Of a stretch of DNA of 64,000 bases, positions 27,536-37,149 are shown piece after piece (position 1 is the first letter of the stretch; every line of letters starts with the position of its first letter). Location: NCBI RefSeq assembly GCF_006970865.1, contig NZ_CP035503.1, positions 2,927,001 to 2,991,000 of the forward strand. The letters are read 5' to 3'. A program made the position numbers and the translations under genes. The notes below the pieces were generated by a model, which worked only from the letters and a program-made list of their open reading frames with translations, was not told the DNA's origin and made no database searches. This DNA is from Rhodoferax sediminis (GTDB lineage: Bacteria > Pseudomonadota > Gammaproteobacteria > Burkholderiales > Burkholderiaceae_C).

Positions 27536-28936
27536 TCAGCTGCCCGCCACCTTCATCCGGTTCACCAATACCGAGCCCACGGTCTTGGCGCCGTGGTTGT
27601 AGGCGTCGGCACCGACCGCCTCGATGCCCATCAGCATGTCCCTGAGGTTGCCGGCGATGGTGATCTCCTCCACCGGGTAGGCGATGCGCCCCTTTTCCAC
27701 CCAGAAGCCGCTGGCGCCGCGCGAGTAGTCGCCCGTCACGTAGTTCACGCCCTGCCCCATCAGCTCGATCACGAACAGGCCGGTGCCGAGTTTTTGCAGC
27801 ATGGCGTCCAGGTCGTCCTGCGGGCGCGTCAGGCGCGACGTCAAGGTCAGGTTGTGCGAGCCGCCGGCGTTGCCGGTGGTCTTCATGCCCAGCTTGCGCG
27901 CCGAATAAGTGCTCAGAAAATAGCCTTCGAGGCGCCCTGCATCGACCACCTTGCGCGCCCTGACCTGCACGCCTTCATCGTCGAACGGCGAACTGCCCTT
28001 GCCGCGCTTGACGAACGGGTCCTCCAGAACGTCGATGTGTTTCGGCATCACCGGCTTGCCCAGCGAGTCCAGCAAAAACGTGCTCTTGCGGTACAGCGCG
28101 CCACCGCTGACCGCCTGCACCAGGCCGCCCAGCAGTCCCGCTGCCAGCGGCGACTCGAACAGCACGGGGCACTCGGTGGTGGCGATCTTGCGCGACTTCA
28201 GGCGGCTCAGCGCCCGCTCGGCGGCATAGCGGCCGACCGCCTCGGGCGACGCCAGCTCGGCGGCAGCGCGCATCGAGCTGTACCAGGCGTCGCGCTGCAT
28301 GTCCTGCTTTTTGCCGGGCGACGAGGCGATGGGCGCGACCGACAGGCTGTGGCGCGAGCTGGCATACCCGCCGCGGAAACCGTGCGTGTGGGCGCTGAAA
28401 AAATGCGACTGCTGCGCCGACACGCTCGCGCCTTCGCTGTTGGTGATGCGCCGGTCGGTCTGCAGGGCGGCAGCTTCGCATTGCATCGCCAGTGCGGCGG
28501 CCTGCTCGCTGGTGATGGCCCAGGGGTGGAACAGGTCCAGATCCGGCTGCACCGTGGCGATGTCCTCTGCGTCCGGCAGCCCGGCCATCGGATCTTCGGC
28601 CGTGAAGCGCGCAATGTCATAGGCCGCCTGCACGGTCTGCTCGATCGCCGCTCTGGAAAAATCGGAGGTGCTGGCGTTGCCGCGGCGGTTGCCGACATAG
28701 ACCGTCACGCCCAGCGACTTGTCGCGGTTGCGCTCCACGTTTTCCAGCTCGCCCTTGCGCACCGACACGCTCAGGCCGCAGCCCTCGGACGCCTCCGCGC
28801 CGGCATCGGTGGCGCCCAGCTTTTTGGCGTGCGCCAGGGCGCTGTCCACCAGGTCTTCGAAAAACGGGCGGCTGTAACTGAAGCCGCTGTCGATGCGCGC
28901 GGGGCTGGCGCTGGCAGCTTGGGATGGTTTTTTCAT
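27536..28936 (-). CDS. pmbA: Metalloprotease PmbA (TldE)
   Basis: PmbA/TldE (466 aa) forms a heterodimeric zinc protease with TldD that acts on modified peptides and on antitoxin-like proteins. Recognised segments are GRYAAERALSRL in the middle, the CPVLFESPLAAGLLGGLV block and the C-terminal NYVTGDYSRGASGFWVEKGR. The HExxxH motif belongs to TldD, not to this subunit, and is absent as expected. It is convergent with yqeY and divergent from darP. Confidence 0.93.
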   Translation of the reverse strand: MKKPSQAASASPARIDSGFSYSRPFFEDLVDSALAHAKKLGATDAGAEASEGCGLSVSVRKGELENVERNRDKSLGVTVYVGNRRGNASTSDFSRAAIEQTVQAAYDIARFTAEDPMAGLPDAEDIATVQPDLDLFHPWAITSEQAAALAMQCEAAALQTDRRITNSEGASVSAQQSHFFSAHTHGFRGGYASSRHSLSVAPIASSPGKKQDMQRDAWYSSMRAAAELASPEAVGRYAAERALSRLKSRKIATTECPVLFESPLAAGLLGGLVQAVSGGALYRKSTFLLDSLGKPVMPKHIDVLEDPFVKRGKGSSPFDDEGVQVRARKVVDAGRLEGYFLSTYSARKLGMKTTGNAGGSHNLTLTSRLTRPQDDLDAMLQKLGTGLFVIELMGQGVNYVTGDYSRGASGFWVEKGRIAYPVEEITIAGNLRDMLMGIEAVGADAYNHGAKTVGSVLVNRMKVAGS

Positions 28937-29000
28937 ATCGACGGCTATGATACTTGCCGCAGTGGCCCCGGGGGCCGCCGCCCCTCCTGATCACCCTACC

Positions 29001-29636
29001 ATGTCACGCAAACCCACCAAAGGCTACTTCGTCCACGGCAAATTCGTTGCCGAGGGCAGCGAGCTCGACCTCGAACTCAAGCGCGAGCTCAAGGGCACCG
29101 ACGCGCTGAGCAAGACCGATCTCAAACGCGAGAGCACCGAACTGCAAAAACTCGGCGAAGACCTGCTGACCTTGCGCGCCGACCTGTTGGAGCGGCTGGA
29201 CCTGTCGGAGAAACTGGCTGATGCGGTGCAGGAGGCCAAGCGCATCAGCAACTTCGAGGGCAGGCGGCGCCAGATGCAGTTCATCGGCAAGCTGATGCGG
29301 CTGTTGCCGCCCGAGACGCTGGTCGCCATCCGCGCCGCGCTCGAGGAGCAGCACAGCGGCTCGGCCCAGGAAACGCTCAATTTGCACCTGGCCGAACAAT
29401 GGCGCGACGCGCTGATTGCCGACGAAGACGCGCTGGGCCGCTGGCTCGCCGACTTTGCGCAAACCGACACCCAGCAGTTGCGCGCGCTGATCCGCCAGGC
29501 GCGCAAGGACGCCAGGCCGGGCAAGCCCGGCGAGGCGCCGCGCCATGGCCGCGCCTACCGCGATATCTTCCAGCTGGTGCGGGAGCAGCTCGCCAACAAG
29601 GAGGCCGGCGCCGCGCCGGCAGCACAGACACCATGA
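29001..29636 (+). CDS. darP: Ribosome biogenesis factor DarP (YjgA)
   Basis: A 211-residue mostly helical, charged protein of the YjgA/DarP (DUF615) family, which associates with late 50S assembly intermediates. MSRKPTKGYFVHGKFVAEGS, ESTELQKLGEDLLTL and RRRQMQFIGKLMR match the family blocks. The stop overlaps the mog ATG (ATGA). The pairing with a divergent pmbA is conserved widely in proteobacteria, which supports the call. Confidence 0.93.
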   Translation: MSRKPTKGYFVHGKFVAEGSELDLELKRELKGTDALSKTDLKRESTELQKLGEDLLTLRADLLERLDLSEKLADAVQEAKRISNFEGRRRQMQFIGKLMRLLPPETLVAIRAALEEQHSGSAQETLNLHLAEQWRDALIADEDALGRWLADFAQTDTQQLRALIRQARKDARPGKPGEAPRHGRAYRDIFQLVREQLANKEAGAAPAAQTP

Positions 29637-30241
29637 ACACGCCACAAGCCACTGCGCTCGACGCCGTCAGAATCGGCATCGTCTCGGTCAGCGACCGCGC
29701 CTCCAGCGGGGTCTACGAAGACAAGGGCCTGCCCGCACTCAAGGAGTGGCTGACGCGCGCGCTGAAGAACTCCATCCAATTCGAGGCCCGGCTGATCCCC
29801 GACGAACAGGCCGCGATCAGCGCTGCGCTGATCGAACTGGTGGATGCCGGCTGCGCGCTGGTGCTGACCACCGGCGGTACCGGCCCGGCCCCGCGCGACG
29901 TCACGCCCGAGGCCACGCTGGCGGTGGCGCACAAGCCCATGCCCGGCTTTGGCGAGCAGATGCGCCAGATCAGCCTGCGCTTCGTGCCGACGGCCATCCT
30001 GTCGCGCCAGTGCGCCGTCATTCGTGACCAAAGCCTGATCATCAACCTGCCGGGCCAGCCGAAATCGATCCAGGAAACGCTGGAAGGATTGAGAAGCGCC
30101 ACGGGCGAATCCATCGTGCCGGGGATTTTTGCGGCCGTGCCGTACTGCGTGGACCTGATTGGCGGCCCGTACCTGGAAACAAACGACGAAGTGTGCAAGG
30201 CATTCCGGCCCAAGAGCGCGATGCGCCCCGCGCGGCCATAG
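29633..30241 (+). CDS. mog: Molybdopterin adenylyltransferase
   Basis: Mog (202 aa) adenylylates molybdopterin before molybdate insertion. The MoeA/Mog fold motifs are IGIVSVSDRASSGVYEDKG, LVLTTGGTGPAPRDVTPEAT (active-site loop) and INLPGQPKSIQETLEG. The product supports molybdoenzymes such as the nitrate reductase encoded nearby. It overlaps darP by four bases and converges with cysE. Confidence 0.94.
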   Translation: MNTPQATALDAVRIGIVSVSDRASSGVYEDKGLPALKEWLTRALKNSIQFEARLIPDEQAAISAALIELVDAGCALVLTTGGTGPAPRDVTPEATLAVAHKPMPGFGEQMRQISLRFVPTAILSRQCAVIRDQSLIINLPGQPKSIQETLEGLRSATGESIVPGIFAAVPYCVDLIGGPYLETNDEVCKAFRPKSAMRPARP

Positions 30242-30281
30242 CCGGAATCGGGTCCGCGGCGCTGCAACCGCGCCGGGCAGC

Positions 30282-31055
30282 CTACTTGCCGACCAACTGG
30301 TTCAGCTTCTCGGCCTCGAAGGCTTCGCTGCGCGTTGCGTCGACCGGCACGCAATCACGGGTCGGCCGGGCGCTGGAGAGCGTCTCCACGGCCTGCCACA
30401 ACAGCGCGATCTGGTGCTCGTGCGAGGAGGCGCTGTCGATCAGCCCCTTCATCGCCTGGCTCAGCGGATCGTCTTCCTGCGTGATGCCGTAGGCCGAGAA
30501 TTTGTGCCTCGGGGCCGCCACATCGGCGCTCTCGCCCGCCTTGGACAGCAGGATCCGCGCCGGAATGCCCACCGCTGTGGCGCCCGCCGGCACCGGCTTG
30601 ATCACCACCGCGTTGCTGCCGATCTTGGCGCCGTCGCCCACCACGAAGCCGCCCAGCACCTTGGCACCCGCGCTCACCACCACGTCGCGCCCCAGCGTCG
30701 GATGGCGCTTCACGCCCTTGTAGAGCGAGGTGCCGCCGAGCGTGACGCCCTGGTAGATGGTGCAGCCGTCGCCGATCTCGGCAGTCTCGCCGATCACCAC
30801 GCCCATGGCATGGTCGAAGAACACGCGCTCGCCGATTTTGGCGCCGGGGTGGATTTCAATGCCGGTCAGGCCACGCGCAATGTGCGACAGAAAACGCCCC
30901 AGCCATTTGAAGCCATGCTCCCAGCACCAGTGCGCGCGGCGGTGAAACACCAGCGCGTGCAGCCCCGGATAGCAGGTCAGCACCTCCCAGCTGCTGCGGG
31001 CGGCCGGGTCGCGGTCAAGAATGCATTGAATGTCGGAACGTAGGCGCGAAAACAT
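30282..31055 (-). CDS. cysE: Serine O-acetyltransferase
   Basis: A 257-residue left-handed beta-helix acetyltransferase that makes O-acetylserine for cysteine synthesis. The hexapeptide-repeat core includes [20 protein letters not shown], with catalytic Asp-His in FFDHAMG, and [21 protein letters not shown] and GNNAVV-like [14 protein letters not shown]. The N-terminal domain is shorter than in E. coli CysE, as in the SAT family common in betaproteobacteria. It is adjacent to and co-oriented with trmJ, and could be co-transcribed with it. Confidence 0.93.
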   Translation of the reverse strand: MFSRLRSDIQCILDRDPAARSSWEVLTCYPGLHALVFHRRAHWCWEHGFKWLGRFLSHIARGLTGIEIHPGAKIGERVFFDHAMGVVIGETAEIGDGCTIYQGVTLGGTSLYKGVKRHPTLGRDVVVSAGAKVLGGFVVGDGAKIGSNAVVIKPVPAGATAVGIPARILLSKAGESADVAAPRHKFSAYGITQEDDPLSQAMKGLIDSASSHEHQIALLWQAVETLSSARPTRDCVPVDATRSEAFEAEKLNQLVGK

Positions 31056-31064
31056 CCGAGGAGT

Positions 31065-31898
31065 CTAGCGTCTCGCCGGTATTTCTGCCGGCTGCGGCGC
31101 CTCACCAGCCGCGTCAGTACTGGCTTTAGCGCGCGCTGCCACCTGCGCCACCGCCTTGGCGATGCCGCGCAGGATATGGATTTCCTCCACGGTGATGTGC
31201 GCACGATTCACGAGCTGGTTGAGCCGCGGCACGAGTTTTTTGGGCGCTTCGGGGTCCAGGAAATCGATATCGACGAGCGTGCGCTCCCAATGCTCAAGCA
31301 TGCCGCCGACCTGACGCGCATCGGCATACGCCGGTGCCGCGGCCCGGTCCTGCACCGCAAAGCCGCCCAGCGCCAGCCGCCATTCGTAGGCAATCACCTG
31401 GATCGCCGCGCCGAGGTTCAGTGAACCGAACGACGGATTCGTCGGAATGCTCAGGCAGGCGTGGCAGCGGTACACGTCCTCGTTGCGCATGCCGAAGCGC
31501 TCGGAGCCGAAGAGGAACGCCACGCCCTGCTCCGGATTCACAGTCTTATCGAGCCGGAGTCCTTGCACAGTCTGCGCATCACGCTCTTCTTTCGATAGCA
31601 TCTCGAAATGCTCGCGCGGCGCCACCGTGGGCGGCCCGAAGTCGCGTGGCGTCATCGCGGTGGCGCACAGGTGCGTCATGCCCTGCAGCGCCTCGTCCAG
31701 CGTGGGCACGATGCGTGCGTTCTTCAGCACGTCGAGCGCCCCGCTGGCGCGCTGGATGGTCTCTTCGCGGCGCAGCACATTGGCCCAGCGCGGCGCGACC
31801 AGCACCAGGTCGTCGAAGCCCATCACCTTCATGGCGCGGGCCGCAGCCCCGACATTGCCGGCGTGGCTGGTATTGATCAGAATGAAACGGGTCTTCAT
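31065..31898 (-). CDS. trmJ: tRNA (cytidine/uridine-2'-O-)-methyltransferase TrmJ
   Basis: TrmJ (277 aa) is a SPOUT-fold enzyme that 2'-O-methylates position 32 of several tRNAs. The knot motifs are present: ILINTSHAGNVGAAARAMKVMGF at the N-terminus (given here as overlapping pieces ILINTSHAGN and GAAARAMK), FLFGSERFGMRNEDVY, and IPTNPSFGSLNLGAAIQVIAY. An extra segment at about residues 98-122 precedes the second motif and coincides with a 54-bp module copy. The ATG at 31898 is preferred over a GTG two codons upstream. Confidence 0.93.
   Translation of the reverse strand: MKTRFILINTSHAGNVGAAARAMKVMGFDDLVLVAPRWANVLRREETIQRASGALDVLKNARIVPTLDEALQGMTHLCATAMTPRDFGPPTVAPREHFEMLSKEERDAQTVQGLRLDKTVNPEQGVAFLFGSERFGMRNEDVYRCHACLSIPTNPSFGSLNLGAAIQVIAYEWRLALGGFAVQDRAAAPAYADARQVGGMLEHWERTLVDIDFLDPEAPKKLVPRLNQLVNRAHITVEEIHILRGIAKAVAQVAARAKASTDAAGEAPQPAEIPARR
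31546..31599 (-). repeat. 54-bp dispersed module, copy F (inside trmJ, sense)
   Basis: Sense strand: GCTA-N10-AGCG-N19-GGACT with exact spacing, but the terminal T-tract is degraded. It aligns without gaps to the biotin-carboxylase copy and is read in the same codon phase, encoding LSKEERDAQTVQGLRLDK at residues 101-118. It is weaker than the other copies. Confidence 0.5.
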
Positions 31899-32038
31899 GG
31901 ACACCGAGAAAATAGCATCAGGATAAGCCGAATAACCACAGGATCCGCCATTGTCGCCGCACGGACCGCGAGCAGCGCGCTGTGAATGATTGCAGAATCA
32001 TGGCGCGCCGCCAGGAAAAAACATTGAGGGAGGTCACC

Positions 32039-32599
32039 ATGGGTCGTCTTGCTGTCTTCAGGTTTCTCATGCTCGGCGCCGCACTGATGCTGGCGACGGG
32101 CGCGCGCGCGCAGGTCACGCCCGCACCGCTCTCCGCGCCCGACCGCGGCGGCATCATGGTGCAACTGGCCGGGGGTCCCGATGCACTGCGCACCACGCTG
32201 GGCTGGGAGACGCCGGTGCTATGGACCCATCGGTCAGCGGACGGCCCCGGCCGGATCGAGCTGACCGGCGAGTTCGGCCTGTCGTACTGGGATGCCAGGC
32301 AGGGGCGCCAGCCTGCCAGCCTGTGGCAACTCAGCGCCATTCCGATGCTGCGCTGGTGGCCCGGCGACGGGCGCTTCTTCGTCGAAGGCGGGATCGGCCC
32401 TACGCTGGTCAGCCGCACTCAATTTGCCGACAAGGCCATCAGCACGGCGTTCCAGTTCGGCGACCACCTGGGCGTGGGTTATCAGTTCACGCCAGCCGTG
32501 CGTGCCAGCCTGCGCCTCGCGCACTTCTCCAACGCCGACATCAAGCAGCCCAACCCCGGATTCACCTTGCTGCAATTGAGCCTGACCTGCCTGTACTGA
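32039..32599 (+). CDS. pagL: Lipid A 3-O-deacylase, PagL family
   Basis: A 186-residue outer-membrane beta-barrel enzyme that removes the 3-O acyl chain of lipid A. A signal peptide ends near GARAQ (residue 25). Alternating aromatic/hydrophobic strands follow, and the catalytic His-x-Ser is visible as H162-F-S164-N in RLAHFSNADIKQPNPG. I could not assign the third catalytic residue (Glu) with confidence. A GGGAGG ribosome site precedes the ATG, and a probable terminator follows. Confidence 0.85.
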   Translation: MGRLAVFRFLMLGAALMLATGARAQVTPAPLSAPDRGGIMVQLAGGPDALRTTLGWETPVLWTHRSADGPGRIELTGEFGLSYWDARQGRQPASLWQLSAIPMLRWWPGDGRFFVEGGIGPTLVSRTQFADKAISTAFQFGDHLGVGYQFTPAVRASLRLAHFSNADIKQPNPGFTLLQLSLTCLY

Positions 32600-32637
32600 A
32601 GCGCGGCGCGCCGACAGGTAAAATCACCCCCTTGCCG

Positions 32638-32667
32638 CTGCCCGCATCGCCGGGCAGATTTGTTTTG
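32638..32667 (+). terminator. Probable rho-independent terminator after pagL
   Basis: Perfect 7-base arms CTGCCCG and CGGGCAG with a 6-base loop are followed by ATTTGTTTTG. It lies between pagL and suhB, which therefore probably have separate transcripts. Confidence 0.55.
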
Positions 32668-32722
32668 CTCTTCAACCCGTTGGGGACGGCGCCAAAGGCC
32701 TGTCCCGCAAGGTTCAAAATTT

Positions 32723-33646
32723 ATGTCGCCCAATCTGCACCCCATGCTCAACGTGGCCATCAAGGCCGCCCGCGCCGCCGGCGCCATCATCAACCGCGCC
32801 GCGCTCGATGTGGAAGCCATCCGCATTTCGCAAAAACAGGTCAACGATTTCGTCACCGAAGTCGATCACGCGAGCGAACAGGCCATCATCGAAACCCTGC
32901 TCACCGCCTATCCGGGCCATGGCATCCTGGCCGAGGAGTCGGGCAGCGAGCACGGCGCGAAGGATTCGGAATTCGTCTGGGTCATCGACCCGCTGGACGG
33001 CACCACCAACTTCATCCACGGCTTTCCGGTGTATTGCGTGAGCATCGCATTGACCGCGCGCGGCAAGGTCGAGCAGGCCGTCGTGTACGACCCCAGCCGC
33101 AACGACCTGTTCACCGCCACGCGCGGCCGCGGCGCCTACATGAATGACCGGCGCCTGCGCGTGTCCAAGCGCACACGGCTGCAGGAATCCCTGATCTCCA
33201 CCGGCTTCCCGTTCCGCCCGGGCGACAACTTCAAGAACTACCTGGCCATGATGGCCGATTTGATGCCGCGCACCGCCGGCCTGCGCCGCCCCGGCGCCGC
33301 CGCCCTGGACCTGGCTTATGTGGCGGCCGGCTTTACCGACGGTTTTTTCGAAGCCGGCCTGCAGCCCTGGGACGTGGCGGCGGGCTCGCTGTTGGTGACC
33401 GAGGCCGGCGGCCTGGTCGGCAACCTCACGGGCGAGGCCGACTTCATGGGCCAGAAGGAATGCCTGGCGGCGAATCCGAAGATCTACGGCCAGCTGGTAC
33501 CGCTTTTGGCGAAGTACAGCAAGTTTGCCAGCGCCGGCGAAAAAGCCGCGCTGCGCCAGACGCTCACGGTGCCAGGGGCCACGTCGCCCGCAGCCCCGGC
33601 ACCGGCGCCCGCCCGGCCCGAGGGTGCCGATTCTGCGGCGCCCTGA
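32723..33646 (+). CDS. suhB: Inositol-1-monophosphatase family protein (SuhB-like)
   Basis: A 307-residue Mg-dependent phosphatase. The family metal/phosphate motifs are [36 protein letters not shown] and, near the C-terminus, [18 protein letters not shown]. SuhB-type proteins also join the rRNA antitermination complex in E. coli. About 35 extra Ala/Pro-rich residues form the C-terminal tail. It is followed by the FUSC gene after 30 bases. Confidence 0.92.
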   Translation: MSPNLHPMLNVAIKAARAAGAIINRAALDVEAIRISQKQVNDFVTEVDHASEQAIIETLLTAYPGHGILAEESGSEHGAKDSEFVWVIDPLDGTTNFIHGFPVYCVSIALTARGKVEQAVVYDPSRNDLFTATRGRGAYMNDRRLRVSKRTRLQESLISTGFPFRPGDNFKNYLAMMADLMPRTAGLRRPGAAALDLAYVAAGFTDGFFEAGLQPWDVAAGSLLVTEAGGLVGNLTGEADFMGQKECLAANPKIYGQLVPLLAKYSKFASAGEKAALRQTLTVPGATSPAAPAPAPARPEGADSAAP

Positions 33647-33676
33647 CGCGCCAGTCCGGTAAAGTGTGCTGCGCAC

Positions 33677-35920
33677 ATGATGAACCGGAACCCGCCTGAC
33701 CTGACCCTCCCCTCCTCGCTGGCCGCCCGGCTGCGCGCTGCAATGCACCGGGTGCTGCGCGTCGTGCTGAGCCAGTACGTGACCAACGGCCTGGCGGTAT
33801 CGGTGGGCCTGCTGGTGATTTTGCTGGCCGTGTTCGCGCTGGCCGGCGTGGTCGCGGTCTCCAGCGCCGCGGTCGGCGTCCTGATCACCAGCCTGCCCGA
33901 TGTCGCGGCGCCGCGCCGGCGCAAGCTGACGCAGATACTGCCCGCCCCGCTGCTGGGTGCGCCGCTGTTCGTGCTGGTGCAGCTGGTGCACCAGGACCCC
34001 GTGCAACTCGGGCTGGTGCTGGTGGCCGGCACGTTTCTGTCCGTCATGCTGATGGCCTGGGGCAAGCGCGGCGGCCCCATCACGTTCTCGATGCTGTTCT
34101 CGATGCTGTTCGCCATGGCGGCGCCGCCGCCGTCGTCGCTCGAACAAATCGCCATGAACACCGGCTGGTACGGGGTCGGCGCAGTTCTGTATCTGATCTG
34201 GGCGGTGCTCACCACCCATGTGCTGAACCAGCTCTTTCGCACCCAGTTGCTGGCCGAATGCCTGGTCACGTTCGCACAGATCCTGCGCACCCAGGCCCGG
34301 CGCCTGGGGCCTGAGCCCGATCACGAAGCGCTGCTGGCCATCATGCTGGGGCAGCAGATCACGCTGGCGGACTACCTGCAAAACACCCGCGACGTGGTGC
34401 TGGAGTCGCCCACCACACCGAAGCGCCAGCGGCTGGCCGCCATGCTGCTCGCCCTGCTCGAGGCGCGCGACCACCAGCTCGCCTGCAACCTGGACCTGGA
34501 CTTTTTGCTGACCCACCATGCCAGTGCCACGGCCCCCACGCTGCCGCTGCTGCAGACGGCCCTGAACACCAGCGCCGCCGAGCTCGAGCAGCTGGCGCTG
34601 GACCTGCTGCTGGGCCGCGCCCGCAACGCGATCGTCCCGGTGCCCGACCTGCGCGAGCGGCTGCACGGCGCACTGCCGCCGCAAACCCGCGCGGGCCCGC
34701 AGCCGTTCCCCCTGAATACCGGCGAGCCCGACTCCGCCGCCCTGTTGCACAGCATGGCCAACCGCATCGGCCACATCCACGACGAAACCGCCCGCATGGT
34801 CGCCCTGGCGCGCGGCGACGTGCGCCCCGAACTGGCCGACGTGCGCACGCAGTGGCAGCTGTTCGTGAGTGCCACCACCTGGTCGTGGCAGCCACTGCTG
34901 GGGCAGTTGAGCTGGCGCGCTCCGATGCTGCGCTACGCCCTGCGCGCCACGCTCGCGGTCGGCGCCGGCTACCTGGTCTCCCTGCATTTGCCGTGGGCAG
35001 GGCACGGGTACTGGGTCCTTTTCTCCATCGTGGTGGTGATGCGCGGCAACCTGGCGCAAACGGTGCAGCGGCGCAACGCGCGCGTAGCCGGCACCGTGCT
35101 CGGCTGCCTGCTGGTCATGGCGCTGCTGGCGACCCGCCCCGGCGGCTTCACCATCTTGCTGGTGGTGGCGCTGAGCCAGGGGTTGGCCCACGCCTTTGCA
35201 CTGCGCCGCTACCTCTACACCACGGTCGCGGCGACACTCGGAGCCCTGCTCATGGTGCACCTGCTGGTCACCGGCCTGGAGCCCGCCCTGGCGATGGGCG
35301 AACGCCTGGCCGACACCCTGCTCGGCGCCTCCATCGCCTGGCTGTTCAGCTACATATTGCCGCACTGGGAGCGCAACCAGATTCCCGCCCTGGTGCAGCG
35401 GAGCGTGAAAGCCCAGCGCCAGCATGCCCTGCTGGCGTTGGCGCTGCTGGACAAGGAGCGCAAGTCCGACCTGCCCTGGCGGCTGGCGCGCCGCGAAGTC
35501 TACGACAGCCTGTCGGCCGTGACGCTGGCGATCCAGCGCACGATGGCCGAGCCGCGCCAGGTGCGCCCGCCGCTGGAGCCGCTCGAGACGCTGCAGGCGC
35601 GCAGCTACCAGTTGCTGGCCCAGCTCACGGCCATCAAATCACTGTTGCTGCGCCACGCCCAGCTCAACCTGGAGCAGGCCACTCCGGCACTGCAACAGGC
35701 GTCTTTGCGGATTCAGCAAGAGCTGGCCGGCAGCGGCGCCGGGACCGACGCCGGCCATGCCGGGGCAGACCCCGCGCCGGTCGTGGCGGGCCAGCCGTTC
35801 CAGCCGCGGCCCGACCCGCTGGTGGCCGCCGACCTCACACCCTGGCTCTTACGGCGCCTGGCGCTGGCCTGCGCCATGGCGCGCGAATTGCGGCTGGCCG
35901 CGGACCGGGTCAAGGTATAG
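33677..35920 (+). CDS. FUSC/YccS-family inner-membrane protein
   Basis: A 747-residue protein with two blocks of hydrophobic helices (residues about 30-170 and 405-545) separated and followed by soluble helical regions. This is the layout of the fusaric-acid-resistance/aromatic acid exporter (FUSC, YccS/AaeB-like) family. The second block carries GHGYWVLFSIVVVMRGN followed by RVAGTVLGCLL, typical of the FUSC_2 domain. The transported compound cannot be read from the sequence, and no AaeA or outer-membrane partner is adjacent. Confidence 0.82.
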   Translation: MMNRNPPDLTLPSSLAARLRAAMHRVLRVVLSQYVTNGLAVSVGLLVILLAVFALAGVVAVSSAAVGVLITSLPDVAAPRRRKLTQILPAPLLGAPLFVLVQLVHQDPVQLGLVLVAGTFLSVMLMAWGKRGGPITFSMLFSMLFAMAAPPPSSLEQIAMNTGWYGVGAVLYLIWAVLTTHVLNQLFRTQLLAECLVTFAQILRTQARRLGPEPDHEALLAIMLGQQITLADYLQNTRDVVLESPTTPKRQRLAAMLLALLEARDHQLACNLDLDFLLTHHASATAPTLPLLQTALNTSAAELEQLALDLLLGRARNAIVPVPDLRERLHGALPPQTRAGPQPFPLNTGEPDSAALLHSMANRIGHIHDETARMVALARGDVRPELADVRTQWQLFVSATTWSWQPLLGQLSWRAPMLRYALRATLAVGAGYLVSLHLPWAGHGYWVLFSIVVVMRGNLAQTVQRRNARVAGTVLGCLLVMALLATRPGGFTILLVVALSQGLAHAFALRRYLYTTVAATLGALLMVHLLVTGLEPALAMGERLADTLLGASIAWLFSYILPHWERNQIPALVQRSVKAQRQHALLALALLDKERKSDLPWRLARREVYDSLSAVTLAIQRTMAEPRQVRPPLEPLETLQARSYQLLAQLTAIKSLLLRHAQLNLEQATPALQQASLRIQQELAGSGAGTDAGHAGADPAPVVAGQPFQPRPDPLVAADLTPWLLRRLALACAMARELRLAADRVKV

Positions 35921-35927
35921 GGGCCGG

Positions 35928-37091
35928 TCAGCGCATATTGCCGGTGTGGCCCAGCGAGTAGCGCCCGGGCTGCGGCCAGACGGTCAGGCCGTGCGGCTCC
36001 ATGCCGACCTTGATCGACCTGACCGCGCCCGTCGTGGTGTCGATGGCATACACCACATCGTCGAAGCGGCCGGACAGCCACAGCATCTTGCCGTCCGCGC
36101 TGACGTTGCCCATGTCGGGGCTGCCGCCACCCGGAATCGGCCAGGTCGTGAGAACCTTGCGCGTGGCGAAGTCGATCACCGAGACGCTGCCCTTGCCGCG
36201 GCGCGCTCCGTGAATGCGGTTGGTGCCGCGATTCGAGACATACAGCTTCGTGCCGTCGCGGCTCGGGTACAGCCCGTGCGTGCCGACGCCGGTCTTGATG
36301 AAGCCCACCTTCGTGAAGCTGTCGCCATCGACCACATAGACGCCGTCGGCCATCATGTCGGCCACGTAGAACACCCGGCCGTCGGGTGAGCTGCGGATGT
36401 CCTGCGGCATGCCCTTCTTGTCGAGTTCAAGATAGCCCACGACCTTGCGGTTCACCAGATCGATCTTCGCCAGCTTGCCGCCGAATTCACAGGTGAACAG
36501 CGCGAACTTGCCGTCGATCGAAAAATCGGCGTGGTTGATCCCCTTGCACTGCGGCACGCTCAGGCTCGAATTCAGCGCCATCGTGTGCGCATCGCGAAAA
36601 TCCAGCCGCGCATAGGCTTCCGCCACCACGATGGCCTCCTTGCCGTCCGGCGTGAAATACATGTTGTAGGGGTCGTCCACACTGACCGGTTTGCCGGGCT
36701 TGCCGGTCTTCGGGTCGATCGGCGTCAGGCTGCCGTCGGGCCGGCCTTCGGCATTGTTGGCAACCCACAGGATCTGCAGGTCCCATGAGGGAACGACGTG
36801 CTGCGGGCTGAAACCCACACGGAATTTATCGACCACCTTGAACGTCGCCGGATCGATCACATAGACGTCGTTCGAGCGCACATTGGGCACATACACCCGA
36901 GGCAGCGCCCCCGCTACTGCGGCGCTGAGGCGGCCGGCGCCCACTTCGCTGTACAGGTTGTCCGGGTTCACCACGGGCGGCATGCCGGGCACCGTGACGA
37001 CCGGCGCGGCGGCGGCAGCGACGCCGGCGGCACACAGCCCCGCCAGCGCAAGCGCAGCCAAGCGGGACAAGGGGCGAGAAAGCAGGGTCAT
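35928..37091 (-). CDS. Exported YVTN/NHL-type beta-propeller protein
   Basis: A 387-residue protein with a signal peptide (hydrophobic stretch ending near AGVAAAAAP). Repeated blades of the YVTN type follow, for example VYVPNVRSNDVYVIDPATFKVV, GRVFYVADMMADGVYVVD and GTKLYVSNRGTNRIH (each blade ends in a variant of V-x-V-I-D). Seven blades can be counted roughly. Such proteins bind ligands or act in periplasmic redox maturation; no catalytic residue set is evident. It is co-oriented with and just downstream of the creatininase-like gene. Confidence 0.8.
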   Translation of the reverse strand: MTLLSRPLSRLAALALAGLCAAGVAAAAAPVVTVPGMPPVVNPDNLYSEVGAGRLSAAVAGALPRVYVPNVRSNDVYVIDPATFKVVDKFRVGFSPQHVVPSWDLQILWVANNAEGRPDGSLTPIDPKTGKPGKPVSVDDPYNMYFTPDGKEAIVVAEAYARLDFRDAHTMALNSSLSVPQCKGINHADFSIDGKFALFTCEFGGKLAKIDLVNRKVVGYLELDKKGMPQDIRSSPDGRVFYVADMMADGVYVVDGDSFTKVGFIKTGVGTHGLYPSRDGTKLYVSNRGTNRIHGARRGKGSVSVIDFATRKVLTTWPIPGGGSPDMGNVSADGKMLWLSGRFDDVVYAIDTTTGAVRSIKVGMEPHGLTVWPQPGRYSLGHTGNMR

Positions 37092-37149
37092 GGTGGATTC
37101 CGTTTGAAAGTAAAGGAGTTGATGAAAGGAAAGCGTGCAGGCCGGCGCA

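Noticed and set aside
32714..35425. A 903-codon open frame antisense to suhB and the FUSC gene
   Set aside because: Composition is Gln/His/Arg/Gly-rich without any family motif; the sense strand holds recognisable phosphatase and membrane-protein sequence.
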